The notes beneath the pieces are model-generated. The model worked only from the letters and a program-made list of their open reading frames with translations, made no database searches and was not told the origin of the DNA. DNA of 64,000 nucleotides, taken from Pumilibacter intestinalis (GTDB lineage: Bacteria > Bacillota > Clostridia > Christensenellales > Pumilibacteraceae). Shown piece by piece: positions 36,832 through 45,452 of this stretch. The number at the start of each line of letters is the position of its first letter. Position 1 is the stretch's first letter. Both the position numbers and the translations under genes were made by a program. The DNA is taken from NCBI RefSeq assembly GCF_943193005.1, contig NZ_CALPCH010000002.1, positions 147,269 through 211,268 on the forward strand, in the 5' to 3' direction.

Positions 36832-36930
36832 ATGAAGCATGTTTTATCGGAATTTTCGGACATAAAAAATGTAAGCGAAAAGGAAACGTTTGTTTTGATT
36901 AAGGAGGTAAAAGATGAGCGCGGTTGCTGA
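36832..36930 (+). CDS. Possible 32-residue leader peptide overlapping spoVAC
   Basis: A short open frame with a good AAGGAG at 36819-36824, seven bases before ATG 36832. The peptide is hydrophilic, begins MKHVLSEFSDIKNVSEKE, has no membrane helix, and resembles nothing I know. It ends 17 bases inside spoVAC, and its codons near 36901-36908 form the spoVAC ribosome site AAGGAGGT, so translating it could couple to or open spoVAC. It may equally be a chance frame. Confidence 0.4.
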   Translation: MKHVLSEFSDIKNVSEKETFVLIKEVKDERGC

Positions 36931-37387
36931 CCCCATAGAAAAGCGTAACGAACGTTACGGAAAATACGTAGACTCGGTTACGCCCAAGTCGGGAACTCTT
37001 AAGTCGTTGTGGCATTCGTTTTGGATAGGCGGTATAACCTGTTGCATTGCGCAAGGCATAGGCGATATTTACGCATTGATTTTCCCTAATTTTTCGGAAG
37101 ATATGATTGTGAATATCACCTCGATGACCATTATTACTCTTGCGATATTGTTTACCGGTCTCGGTTTTTACGATATTATAGCTCGCAAGGGCGGCGCGGG
37201 TTGTTTCTTGCCGATAACGGGATTTGCAAACGCTATTTCGAGCGCGTCAATGGAATTTAAGTCCGAAGGACTCATACTCGGCACGAGCGTAAAAATGTTC
37301 AGTGTTGTGGGTCCGGTAGTAGTAAACGGCATTGTGTGGTCTACTGTTGCGGGCATTTTGAACTTGCTTATTTTGGGGAGGTTGTGA
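36914..37387 (+). CDS. spoVAC: Stage V sporulation protein AC
   Basis: A 157-residue protein with four predicted membrane helices (about 34-50, 65-85, 100-118 and 128-152). It is the membrane channel subunit that moves dipicolinic acid in spores; the Phe-x-Ile-Gly-Gly-x-x-Cys and Gly-Phe-Ala-Asn-x-x-x-Ser segments match the family. ATG 36914 with AAGGAGGT. It leads a spoVAC-spoVAD-spoVAE trio, the arrangement seen in many Clostridia, which lack spoVAA and spoVAB. Confidence 0.94.
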   Translation: MSAVADPIEKRNERYGKYVDSVTPKSGTLKSLWHSFWIGGITCCIAQGIGDIYALIFPNFSEDMIVNITSMTIITLAILFTGLGFYDIIARKGGAGCFLPITGFANAISSASMEFKSEGLILGTSVKMFSVVGPVVVNGIVWSTVAGILNLLILGRL

Positions 37388-37388
37388 T

Positions 37389-38468
37389 ATGCAAGGCATA
37401 GTGATACACAAAGGCGATAACTGCGATTTTCTTCCCGTATTCGAGCCTGTTGCCAAGCGAGCCGCCGAAGTCAAGCAGACTTTGTTTTTCGATAAGCCTG
37501 TGCACATTGTGGCGGCTAACGCGGTTGTGGGCAACAAGGAAGCGAAAGGTCCGCTTAAAAGATATTTCAGGCGGGTGAAAGAGGATATAAAACTCGGTGA
37601 AAAGAATTTCGAACGCGCGGAAATTTTGATGTTCGACGAAGCCGTTCGTGCGTCGGTAAGAGAAGCTAAGGAAAGCGTAGGCGACGTGCAACTTTTGATT
37701 TCGGGCGATTTGCTCAATCAAATGACTACCTCGAGTTACGTGGCTCGCAATCTCGATTTGCCGCATTTGGGCGTGTACAGCGCGTGTTCGACGTATACCG
37801 AAGCTATCTCGATAGCGGCTACAATGCTTAACGCGGGGCACTTTCAAACCGTGGCGTGCGCTACGGCGAGTCATTTCGCAACCGCCGAGCGACAGTTTCG
37901 TTATCCGCTCGAATACGGTTGCCAACGCCCGCCTTACGCGCAGTGGACGGTAACCGCCGCGGGTTGTTGCGTGCTTTCCACGCTCGGTTCGGGACCTTTG
38001 GTGCGTTCGGCTACGCTCGGAAAAGTAGTCGATTTCGGACAAAACGATTTATCCAATATGGGCGCGGCTATGGCTCCCGCGGCTATGGACACTATGTGCG
38101 CGTTGTTTAAGGAAACCGAAACGGGACCCGAGGACTACGATATGATACTCACGGGAGATTTGGGTAAACTCGGTTCGGATATATTGAGAGACCTTATGCG
38201 CGAACAGGGTTACGATTTGGGGCAACGATATTCCGACTGCGGAAGTCTTATTTACAGCATGGACCAAAACTGTTATCAGGGCGGCAGCGGCGCGGGGTGC
38301 AGTGCGTCGGTTATAAACGAGTTCATTATTCCGCGCATTAAAGAGGGCGAATACAAAAAGGTTGCGTATTTGGCAACGGGCGCGTTAATGAGCACGCAAA
38401 GCTGTTATCAGGGCGAAACTATACCGGGAGTGAGTCACGGCATTGTTATAGAAGGAGAGAGAAAATGA
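37389..38468 (+). CDS. spoVAD: Stage V sporulation protein AD
   Basis: A 359-residue thiolase-fold protein that binds dipicolinic acid on the outer face of the spore inner membrane and works with SpoVAC and SpoVAE. The thiolase-like Gly-Val-Tyr-Ser-Ala-Cys-Ser-Thr and Gly-Ala-Ala-Met-Ala-Pro-Ala-Ala segments and the late Gly-Gly-Ser-Gly-Ala-Gly-Cys are visible. GGGGAGGTT precedes ATG 37389. ATGA overlap with spoVAE. Confidence 0.95.
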   Translation: MQGIVIHKGDNCDFLPVFEPVAKRAAEVKQTLFFDKPVHIVAANAVVGNKEAKGPLKRYFRRVKEDIKLGEKNFERAEILMFDEAVRASVREAKESVGDVQLLISGDLLNQMTTSSYVARNLDLPHLGVYSACSTYTEAISIAATMLNAGHFQTVACATASHFATAERQFRYPLEYGCQRPPYAQWTVTAAGCCVLSTLGSGPLVRSATLGKVVDFGQNDLSNMGAAMAPAAMDTMCALFKETETGPEDYDMILTGDLGKLGSDILRDLMREQGYDLGQRYSDCGSLIYSMDQNCYQGGSGAGCSASVINEFIIPRIKEGEYKKVAYLATGALMSTQSCYQGETIPGVSHGIVIEGERK

Positions 38469-38842
38469 GCATGTTTTGGGAAATGATATTCACGTATGCA
38501 AAAGTGTTTGCGGTGGGCGGACTGATGTGCGCGTTGGCGCAACTGCTTATAATAAAAACCAAACTTACGCCCGCGAGGATACTCGTGATATTCCTTCTTA
38601 TAGGCGTAGCGCTCGAAGGGTTCGGAATTTACAAGCCCATCAATGAGTTTGCTCAAGCGGGCATAAGCGTGCCCATAATAGGCTTCGGAGCTTCTCTTGC
38701 TCGAGGTTCTATAGAAATGGCGCGGCAGATAGGTTTTGTGGGCGCGTTCGCGGGCGGACTCGTGAGAACGGCGTTCGGCGTGGGCGTTGCCGTTGTAGCG
38801 AGCTATTTGGTTACTCTGATATTTTCGCCGCGTTCCAAATAA
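38465..38842 (+). CDS. spoVAE: Stage V sporulation protein AE (SpoVAEb type)
   Basis: A 125-residue protein with about four membrane helices, the size of SpoVAEb. It has the family's Phe-x-Val-Gly-Gly near the start and Pro-Ile-Ile-Gly-Phe-Gly-Ala-Ser-Leu-Ala in the middle. It completes the dipicolinic acid channel genes; no spoVAF or spoVAEa follows. Confidence 0.93.
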   Translation: MSMFWEMIFTYAKVFAVGGLMCALAQLLIIKTKLTPARILVIFLLIGVALEGFGIYKPINEFAQAGISVPIIGFGASLARGSIEMARQIGFVGAFAGGLVRTAFGVGVAVVASYLVTLIFSPRSK

Positions 38843-38879
38843 TTGTAAAAGAAAGGGCGCATGCGGCATATATATTTAT

Positions 38880-39545
38880 ATGGCAAAATGCGGTTACCGT
38901 AAGAATAAGCGAAAGAAAAAGCTGGTAATTTTATCGGCTTTTCTTTTGATAATTTTTGCGGTTTACATTTTTACGGTCACCGCGATACGCCCCGTGATAC
39001 GCACCGTTTCTCAAGAATACGTTCGCTCGCTTACCGTGGATTTCGTAAACAGCTCGGTTATGGAGGTTATGAACGACAATCCGTCTTACATAGACCTTAC
39101 GCAGATAGAAAAGGATAGCGAGGGAAACATTACGCTGATACATACAAATTCGGCTACTGTAAACGCGCTCGCGCGCAGCGTTACCGACCGCGCTCAAAAG
39201 AAACTTGCCGAAATCGGGGAGTACGGCATTAAAATACCGCTCGGCTCTCTTTCGGGTATATCATTTCTTGCGGGGCTCGGACCCGACGTGAGCATTCGCG
39301 CTATACAGGTGGGAAACATCGACACCGAGTTTAAGTCGAATTTCACCTCTGCGGGAATAAACCAAACGTTACATAAAATGTATATTGCCGTAACCGCTTC
39401 GGTAAATATTATCATTCCGGGAGCGGAAAACAAGGTTACAACGGTTACTCAGGTTTTGGTGAGCGAAAGCATAATAATAGGCAAGATACCCGACGTATAT
39501 CTCGACACGCAGTCAGCCGATTTAAGTTACAATCTTGTGCCGTAA
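38880..39545 (+). CDS. yunB: Sporulation protein YunB
   Basis: A 221-residue protein with a basic start, one N-terminal membrane helix (about 15-35) and an external domain with the YunB pattern (Ala-Ile-Arg-Pro-x-x-Arg, Asn-x-x-Thr-Val-Asn-x-Leu and Ile-Pro-Leu-Gly-Ser-Leu-Ser-Gly). In B. subtilis it is made in the mother cell under sigma-E and is needed for normal sporulation; its mechanism is unknown. The ribosome site is poor. It is 37 bases after spoVAE, whose genes are usually forespore-expressed, so it may have its own promoter. Confidence 0.88.
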   Translation: MAKCGYRKNKRKKKLVILSAFLLIIFAVYIFTVTAIRPVIRTVSQEYVRSLTVDFVNSSVMEVMNDNPSYIDLTQIEKDSEGNITLIHTNSATVNALARSVTDRAQKKLAEIGEYGIKIPLGSLSGISFLAGLGPDVSIRAIQVGNIDTEFKSNFTSAGINQTLHKMYIAVTASVNIIIPGAENKVTTVTQVLVSESIIIGKIPDVYLDTQSADLSYNLVP

Positions 39546-39551
39546 AATAGT

Positions 39552-39580
39552 TTGACATTTTGCTTATATTGTGGTAATAT
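39552..39580 (+). promoter_or_regulatory. Promoter of the T-box-pheS-pheT transcript
   Basis: Perfect TTGACA at 39552-39557, a 17-base spacer and TAATAT at 39575-39580 with an extended -10 TG at 39572-39573. Transcription would start near 39587. Confidence 0.8.
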
Positions 39581-39594
39581 TAACTAAATACTGT

Positions 39595-39828
39595 GATTGC
39601 GGTTAAAGATAAGCGCGAATTTTACAGAGAGCGTTCCACGGCTGAAAGAACGCGTTGCGCCCAAAATTTTCCCCGCAGGAGTACGTTTGCCCAAACCGCA
39701 AGGCTGTAAGCAAACGCGTCGGCAACGTAACAGCCGTTTGAGAGGCTGAAAGATATTCTTTCGGCGAACTGAGGTGGTACCGCGTAATTTTTAACGCCCT
39801 CGGATTTTTCCGAGGGATTTTGTTTTAT
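39595..39828 (+). ncRNA. T-box riboswitch for phenylalanyl-tRNA
   Basis: The leader of pheST. Stem I can form from AATTTT (39618-39623) with AAAATT (39663-39668), directly followed by TTC (39669-39671), a Phe codon placed as a specifier should be. The T-box core GAGGTGGTACCGCG is at 39771-39784; its TGGT can pair with an acceptor end whose discriminator is A, as in tRNA-Phe. A terminator at 39797-39826 follows. Uncharged tRNA-Phe would stabilise the antiterminator and allow pheS and pheT to be read. Confidence 0.9.
39797..39826 (+). terminator. T-box regulated terminator
   Basis: Stem CCCTCGG (39797-39803) with CCGAGGG (39810-39816), a six-base T-rich loop and a tail ATTTTGTTTT. It competes with the antiterminator containing the T-box core. 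Confidence 0.9.
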
Positions 39829-39839
39829 TTGGAGGAGCT

Positions 39840-40862
39840 ATGGAAGAAAGCGTAAAAAAATTGACGGCGGAAACGATTGCGAGTATTTCCGCGTGCAAAA
39901 CGGTTTCCGAACTTAACGACGTGCGCGTGAAAACGCTCGGCAAAAGCGGCGCGCTAACCGCGTTACTTAAAGGAATGAAAGACGTTCCGCCCGAGAAACG
40001 CCCTGCGGCGGGCAAAATAGTGAACGACGCGCGAGAAACGCTCGAACAAGCCGTATCAGAGCGGCAAAAAGCGTTGGAAAACGAAGAGTTATTGCGCAAA
40101 TTGAGCGAGGAACGAATAGATATTACGATAGACTCGCCCTTAAAAAACCACGGCGGTCTGCATCCGCTTTCCATAATGCGCAACAGGATAGAAGAATTTT
40201 TTTGTTCGCTCGGATTTGTGATAGCCGACAGTCCCGAAATCGAAACCGATTATTACAATTTCGAGGCTTTGAATATTCCCGCCGACCATCCCGCGCGGGA
40301 AATGCAAGATACCTTTTTCATAACCGAAAACATACTTTTGCGTTCGCAAACTTCGTCGGGACAAATACGCATGATGGAGAAAGTGAAACCGCCGATTAAG
40401 ATGCTTTCGCCGGGCAGAGTATTCCGCTCCGACGAAGCCGACGCAACGCATTCTCCCGTGTTCCACCAAGTAGAGGGACTTGTGGTAGACAAAGGGATTA
40501 CCATGTGCGACTTAAAAGGCATACTCGATTTGTTTGCCAAGAAATTTTTCAGCAACGAGACCAAAACGCGTTTTCGCCCTTCGTACTTTCCTTTCACCGA
40601 ACCGAGCGTGGAGGTGGACGCTTCGTGCGGCAAGTGCGGAGGAAAGGGGTGCAACGTGTGCAAGGGCACGGGATGGATAGAGATTATGGGCGCGGGAATG
40701 GTGAACCGCAACGTGCTTAAAAATTGCGGCATAAATCCCGACGAATACACCGGTTTTGCGTTCGGTTGCGGACTTGACCGTATAACCAACATAATATACG
40801 GAATAAGCGACGCGCGAATTCCGTTTGAGAACGATTTGCGATTTCTCAAGCAGTTTAACTGA
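39840..40862 (+). CDS. pheS: Phenylalanyl-tRNA synthetase alpha subunit
   Basis: A 340-residue class II catalytic subunit: N-terminal coiled coil (about 1-90), then His-Pro-Leu-Ser-Ile-Met-Arg-Asn, motif 2 with Phe-Arg-Ser-Asp-Glu-x-Asp-Ala-Thr-His, and motif 3 Gly-Cys-Gly-Leu-Asp-Arg. It also has the Cys-rich Cys-x2-Cys-x4-Cys-x2-Cys segment that occurs in many bacterial PheS proteins. GGAGG at 39831-39835 precedes the ATG. Confidence 0.98.
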   Translation: MEESVKKLTAETIASISACKTVSELNDVRVKTLGKSGALTALLKGMKDVPPEKRPAAGKIVNDARETLEQAVSERQKALENEELLRKLSEERIDITIDSPLKNHGGLHPLSIMRNRIEEFFCSLGFVIADSPEIETDYYNFEALNIPADHPAREMQDTFFITENILLRSQTSSGQIRMMEKVKPPIKMLSPGRVFRSDEADATHSPVFHQVEGLVVDKGITMCDLKGILDLFAKKFFSNETKTRFRPSYFPFTEPSVEVDASCGKCGGKGCNVCKGTGWIEIMGAGMVNRNVLKNCGINPDEYTGFAFGCGLDRITNIIYGISDARIPFENDLRFLKQFN

Positions 40863-40873
40863 GGAGGTGCTGT

Positions 40874-43255
40874 ATGAAACTATCTATTGAATGGTTAAAC
40901 GACTACGTTTCTACCGACGGCTATACGCCCGAACAACTTGCGGACAAGCTGCTTAACATAGGTTTCGAGGTGGAAGAAATAATTCGTTTGGGCGAAGATA
41001 TCGACCGCGTTGTTGCGGGCAATATAACCGATATTAAGAAACACCCCGACGCGGACAAACTTTCGGTTTGCTCGGTAGACGTAGGGAGCGAAACGGTTAC
41101 AATCGTTACGGGTGCGAAAAACGTAAAAGCGGGTGATACGGTGCCCGTCGCGCTCGACGGCGCAACTTTGCCGGGCGGAAAAGTTATAAAAGCCGCGCCG
41201 CTAAGGGGCGTTATGAGCTACGGAATGATGTGTTCCGGCAAAGAGCTCGGCGTAGACAACGAGGTGATTGACGGCGCAGAGGTCGACGGAATTTTGATAC
41301 TGCAAGCCGTTGCCGCGGGCACGGATATAAAAGAAGTCTTGCGGCTTAACGATACCGTTCTCGACGTGTCGGTTACCGCAAACCGTCCCGATTGTCAATC
41401 GGTTTACGGCATGGCGCGAGAGGTTGCCGCCGTTCTCGGAAGAAAACTCAAACCGCTCGAAATCAAATACGATACGGTTTCGTGCGAGTTAAAGCCCTCC
41501 GTAGATATACGCGACGGCGCGTGCGGCAGATACACTTGCCAAATAATCAAAGATATTAAAGTGCAACGGTCGCCGCAATGGATGCGCGACAGACTGCGCA
41601 AGGTGGGCGTTCGCCCCATAAACAACGTGGTGGATATAACCAACTATGTGTTATTCGAGGTAGGGCAGCCGTTGCATGCTTTCGATACCGAATTTGTAAC
41701 CGATTGCGGTATTATAGTTCGCAAGGCGAAAGCAAAAGAGAGCATAACGGCTTTGAACTCCGAAACGTACGAGCTTACCGAAAATATGCTTGTGATTGCG
41801 GATTGCAAAAAGCCGCTTGCCATAGCGGGCGTTATGGGCGGAGAATACAGCGGGGTGAGCGAAAAAACCTCGGCGGTTCTGCTCGAAGCGGCGGGATTTG
41901 CAAAAGGAAGCGTACGCGCTACCTCGCGGGCGTTGGGTTTGCGTTCCGACTCGTCGGCGCGTTACGAAAAGGGCGTTGACGGAATGAGCGTAAACGTGGG
42001 GCGCGAGCGTGCGCTTACGTTGTTTCATAAACTTAAAGCAGGCAAAGTAACCGACTCTAAGGCGAGTAAAGAACTCGTTTCGACCTCGGTTAAAGTTATT
42101 CGCACCTCTGCGGACGAAATTTCCAAACTGCTCGGCATAACCGTAAAATCGAACGCTATAGAGAAAATTTTGAAATCTCTTCAATTCGATGTGCAAAACG
42201 AGAAAGACCGACTTGTAATTACCGTGCCCGCTTTCCGCGAGGATATAGACAACTACACCGATATTGCCGAGGAGGTAATACGCTTTTACGGCTACGACAA
42301 TATAAAGTCGTCGTTTATGCCCACGGCGAAATCCACAGCGGGCGGCATGGACGTGCGCCTGTCTAATCTCAAGCTGCTTAAAACGCTTGTGAGCGGCTTG
42401 GGTGCGTATGAGATAACCACTTATTCGTTTATAGGTAAGAAATCCTGCGATAAACTTAATTTGCCGCAAAACAGCGTTCTGCGCCGTCAAATCGAAATAC
42501 TCAATCCGCTCGGAGAGGAATATTCGGTTATGCGCACACAGCTCGCGCACAACATGCTTACTACAGTGGCGTATAATCTCAGTAAGAAAAATTCCGATTT
42601 CAGGCTTTTCGAACTCGGAAAAACGTATATTGCCAAAGAGTTGCCGCTGTCGGATTTGCCTGCGGAAACCGATACTTTGTGTATGGCTTTTGTGGGCGGC
42701 AAAGAAACTTTCTACACGCTGAAAGCCGCCGTGTGCGAAATTTTGAGAAAGTTTGCGCTAAAGCCCGATAAGCTCGAATACTGCGACAAACCGTATTATC
42801 ATCCGGGCATGAGCGGCGAATACTTTGTAGACAGCAAAGCGTTTTGCTCGTTCGGTAAAGTGCACCCGCTCGTTGCCAAAAATTACGATATAGCCGAAAA
42901 CGTATATTTGTGCGAAATGAACCTCGGCGGATTTATAGGCAAAGAAATTCCGCAAGCGAAATTTGCGCCGCTTTCCAAATTTCAGGCGGTGCGCAGAGAC
43001 CTTGCCGTAGTTGTGAAAGACGAGATACCCGTAGGACTTATTTTGCAAACGCTCGAGCAGGCGGACGAGCTGTGCGTGGATGCAGAACTGTTTGACGTAT
43101 ACAAAGGGGAGCAGATAGAAAAGGGATATAAGAGCATAGCCCTTTCGTTCGGATTATCGGCGAAAGACAGAACTTTGACGGACGACGATATAACGTCGGC
43201 AATGAAAAAAATTCTTGCCGCTCTCGAGCAAAACTGCGGCGCGAAATTGCGCTGA
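40874..43255 (+). CDS. pheT: Phenylalanyl-tRNA synthetase beta subunit
   Basis: A 793-residue subunit with the standard order: N-terminal B1 region, tRNA-binding EMAP-like OB domain (about 40-150), B3/B4 editing domain (about 205-390), B5, a catalytic-like core and a C-terminal anticodon-binding FDX-ACB fold. A GAGGAGG ribosome site overlaps the pheS stop. It is regulated through the T-box upstream of pheS. zapA, which often follows pheT in Clostridia and Bacilli, is not here. Confidence 0.97.
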   Translation: MKLSIEWLNDYVSTDGYTPEQLADKLLNIGFEVEEIIRLGEDIDRVVAGNITDIKKHPDADKLSVCSVDVGSETVTIVTGAKNVKAGDTVPVALDGATLPGGKVIKAAPLRGVMSYGMMCSGKELGVDNEVIDGAEVDGILILQAVAAGTDIKEVLRLNDTVLDVSVTANRPDCQSVYGMAREVAAVLGRKLKPLEIKYDTVSCELKPSVDIRDGACGRYTCQIIKDIKVQRSPQWMRDRLRKVGVRPINNVVDITNYVLFEVGQPLHAFDTEFVTDCGIIVRKAKAKESITALNSETYELTENMLVIADCKKPLAIAGVMGGEYSGVSEKTSAVLLEAAGFAKGSVRATSRALGLRSDSSARYEKGVDGMSVNVGRERALTLFHKLKAGKVTDSKASKELVSTSVKVIRTSADEISKLLGITVKSNAIEKILKSLQFDVQNEKDRLVITVPAFREDIDNYTDIAEEVIRFYGYDNIKSSFMPTAKSTAGGMDVRLSNLKLLKTLVSGLGAYEITTYSFIGKKSCDKLNLPQNSVLRRQIEILNPLGEEYSVMRTQLAHNMLTTVAYNLSKKNSDFRLFELGKTYIAKELPLSDLPAETDTLCMAFVGGKETFYTLKAAVCEILRKFALKPDKLEYCDKPYYHPGMSGEYFVDSKAFCSFGKVHPLVAKNYDIAENVYLCEMNLGGFIGKEIPQAKFAPLSKFQAVRRDLAVVVKDEIPVGLILQTLEQADELCVDAELFDVYKGEQIEKGYKSIALSFGLSAKDRTLTDDDITSAMKKILAALEQNCGAKLR

Positions 43256-43262
43256 TAACTCC

Positions 43263-45440
43263 ATGGAACTGCTTGCTCCCGCGGGGAATTTTCAATGTTT
43301 GAAAGCCGCCGTTGCGTGCGGCGCAAACGCCGTATATCTCGGTATGGAGAAATACGGTGCAAGAGCTTCCGCATGCAATTTCAACTCCGAAAATTTGTTG
43401 CGTGCTGTTGAATTTGCGCATTTGCACGGCGTTAAAGTTTACGTTACCGTAAATACCATAATAAAAGACGGCGAAATGCAAGACGCGATTGAGCGCGCCA
43501 TCGAAGCTCGAAATGCAGGTGCGGACGCCTTCATTGTTCAAGATATCGGCTTTATATGCGAACTTAAAAAACGCGCGCCCGATATCGTTTTGCACGCAAG
43601 CACGCAAATGGGAATTAGCAACGCATACGGTGCGCGGTTTGCCGAAAAGTTGGGTATAACTCGCGTAGTTGCGGCGCGTGAAACGCTTTGCGAAGATATA
43701 CGAGATATAAAAGACAAAACGGGACTTGAAATAGAGTTCTTTTGCCACGGCGCACTATGCGTGGCATATTCGGGAAATTGCTATTACAGCAGCCTTGTAA
43801 GCGGGTGTAGCGGCAATCGCGGCAAATGTTTGCAACTGTGCCGCAAAAAATATTTTAAGGGCAACGACAGCGGATATTTTTTGTCGGCAAAGGATATTTG
43901 CTTAGTGGACAAAGTTGCGGTACTGCGCGACGCGGGAGTGGACTCGCTGAAAATAGAAGGGCGTATGCGCACGCCCGAATACGTTGCCGAAACCGTGTCC
44001 GTCTACCGAAAAGCTATAGACGGAGTAAGCGCTGAGTCCGATTTGGACAGGTTGAAAAGGGTTTTCAACCGCGGCGACTATTGCAAAGCGTATTTGCTTT
44101 CGCCTACCGAAAACGTGATATATTCAAAGGTTCAAAACAATATAGGCGTCGAAGCGGGAACGGTGGCTTGGGTAAATGCGGGAAAAGCTAAGATAAACGC
44201 AAATATCGAACTTTGCGCGGGCGACGGGGTAAAATATCTTCGTAACGGCTGCGAAATAGGCGGAGGATTGATAGACGGCAACCCCACGGGCTTTAGAGGA
44301 GATGTTAAACGGGGCGACGAAGTGCGGCTTACCTCTTCGCGTAATCTCGAGTCGGAGATTGAAAAGCTGAATACAAATATTCCCGTATCCGTAAGCGTTT
44401 CGCTCGATACCGCAAAAGGCGCGGCAATCACGTTGTCTTGCGCGGGCGCGACTGTGACGGTTTGCGGAAAAGACGGGGTTGTGAAAGCGCAAAACAAGCC
44501 GCTTAGCGAAGCCGACGTAAAGAAAGCAGTGGGACTGTTGGGCGAAACGGACTTTGCTTTGCGTGACGTAGTAGTAAATTCGGAAGAAAATATTTTCTAT
44601 CCCGCGTCGCTTATCAAAGACATGCGCAAGCGTGCGGTTGAAGAATTGCGGAAAAAGTTGCTTGACGAATTTTCGCGTAAGCGCGTTTCATGTAATAACA
44701 GTTTCGAAATGCCGAAGATAAATTGGCTGCAGTGTAAGCCATCCGCGGTGTTCGTGCAAGTGGCGAACTCGGAAACGCTTCCGAGTATTAAATTCGATTA
44801 CGACTATGTTGTGCTTTCTCCGCGCGATTACGGCGATTTCGATAAAATAGCGAGCGAATGCAAGAGGTTGGGCGAAAAAGCTGTGCTTAATTTGCCCGTT
44901 ATAGCGCGAGGCGGCGACAAAGAAATTTTGCGCAAACTCAAAGCTCTGCCTTGGAAAGCGGTAGTTGCGAATAATGTTTCCCACTTTGAAATGTTTGACG
45001 GTTTTAGCTTTATCGGCGGAACGGGACTTAATCATATCAATGCGAGTTTCGGCGGCACGTTTGTGGGTTCGATAGAGAGGGAAAAACTCGGCGACTCGCT
45101 TACTTACGCTTTCGGAAAACCGCCGTTAATGCATTTCGCGCATTGTCCGCGCCGTAGCGAGGGTAAAGACTGCAAGGGCTGTAGCGGCTACGATATTCGC
45201 ATGAAAGACGATAAGGGCGCATACGTAAGATTTTGCCGAGTTAAAGAAAAGTATTGTTACGGCGTTTTAGTGCCCGAGTTACCGATAAATAACATTTCGG
45301 TTGCGAACAGCGGCGGCATGTTGCTTGATTTTACTTACGCAACCGCACGGGAAATCGAAGCCGTGAATACGCAAATGCTTACGGGGTGCGAATATTCGCT
45401 TACGTGCACGCACGGAAATTTTAACAAAAAATTACAATAG
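43263..45440 (+). CDS. U32 family peptidase (collagenase-like) with DUF3656-type C-terminus
   Basis: A 725-residue protein. The first 400 residues form the U32 TIM-barrel-like domain, opening Glu-Leu-Leu-Ala-Pro-Ala-Gly and bearing the signature Phe-Cys-His-Gly-Ala-Leu-Cys...Ser-Gly-Asn-Cys...Asn-Arg-Gly-x-Cys-x-Gln-x-Cys-Arg near bases 43740-43845. The remainder includes a four-Cys cluster near 45145-45230. Family members are linked to RNA hydroxylation or protein degradation; the substrate here is unknown. The ribosome site is poor, and ATG 43263 rests on homology. Confidence 0.88.
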   Translation: MELLAPAGNFQCLKAAVACGANAVYLGMEKYGARASACNFNSENLLRAVEFAHLHGVKVYVTVNTIIKDGEMQDAIERAIEARNAGADAFIVQDIGFICELKKRAPDIVLHASTQMGISNAYGARFAEKLGITRVVAARETLCEDIRDIKDKTGLEIEFFCHGALCVAYSGNCYYSSLVSGCSGNRGKCLQLCRKKYFKGNDSGYFLSAKDICLVDKVAVLRDAGVDSLKIEGRMRTPEYVAETVSVYRKAIDGVSAESDLDRLKRVFNRGDYCKAYLLSPTENVIYSKVQNNIGVEAGTVAWVNAGKAKINANIELCAGDGVKYLRNGCEIGGGLIDGNPTGFRGDVKRGDEVRLTSSRNLESEIEKLNTNIPVSVSVSLDTAKGAAITLSCAGATVTVCGKDGVVKAQNKPLSEADVKKAVGLLGETDFALRDVVVNSEENIFYPASLIKDMRKRAVEELRKKLLDEFSRKRVSCNNSFEMPKINWLQCKPSAVFVQVANSETLPSIKFDYDYVVLSPRDYGDFDKIASECKRLGEKAVLNLPVIARGGDKEILRKLKALPWKAVVANNVSHFEMFDGFSFIGGTGLNHINASFGGTFVGSIEREKLGDSLTYAFGKPPLMHFAHCPRRSEGKDCKGCSGYDIRMKDDKGAYVRFCRVKEKYCYGVLVPELPINNISVANSGGMLLDFTYATAREIEAVNTQMLTGCEYSLTCTHGNFNKKLQ

Positions 45441-45452
45441 TGATATAAAAAT

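Noticed and set aside
38843..38879. A sigma-E/K-type -10 (CATATATAT at 38868) before yunB
   Set aside because: There is no fitting -35 at the right distance, and AT-rich runs like this occur by chance.
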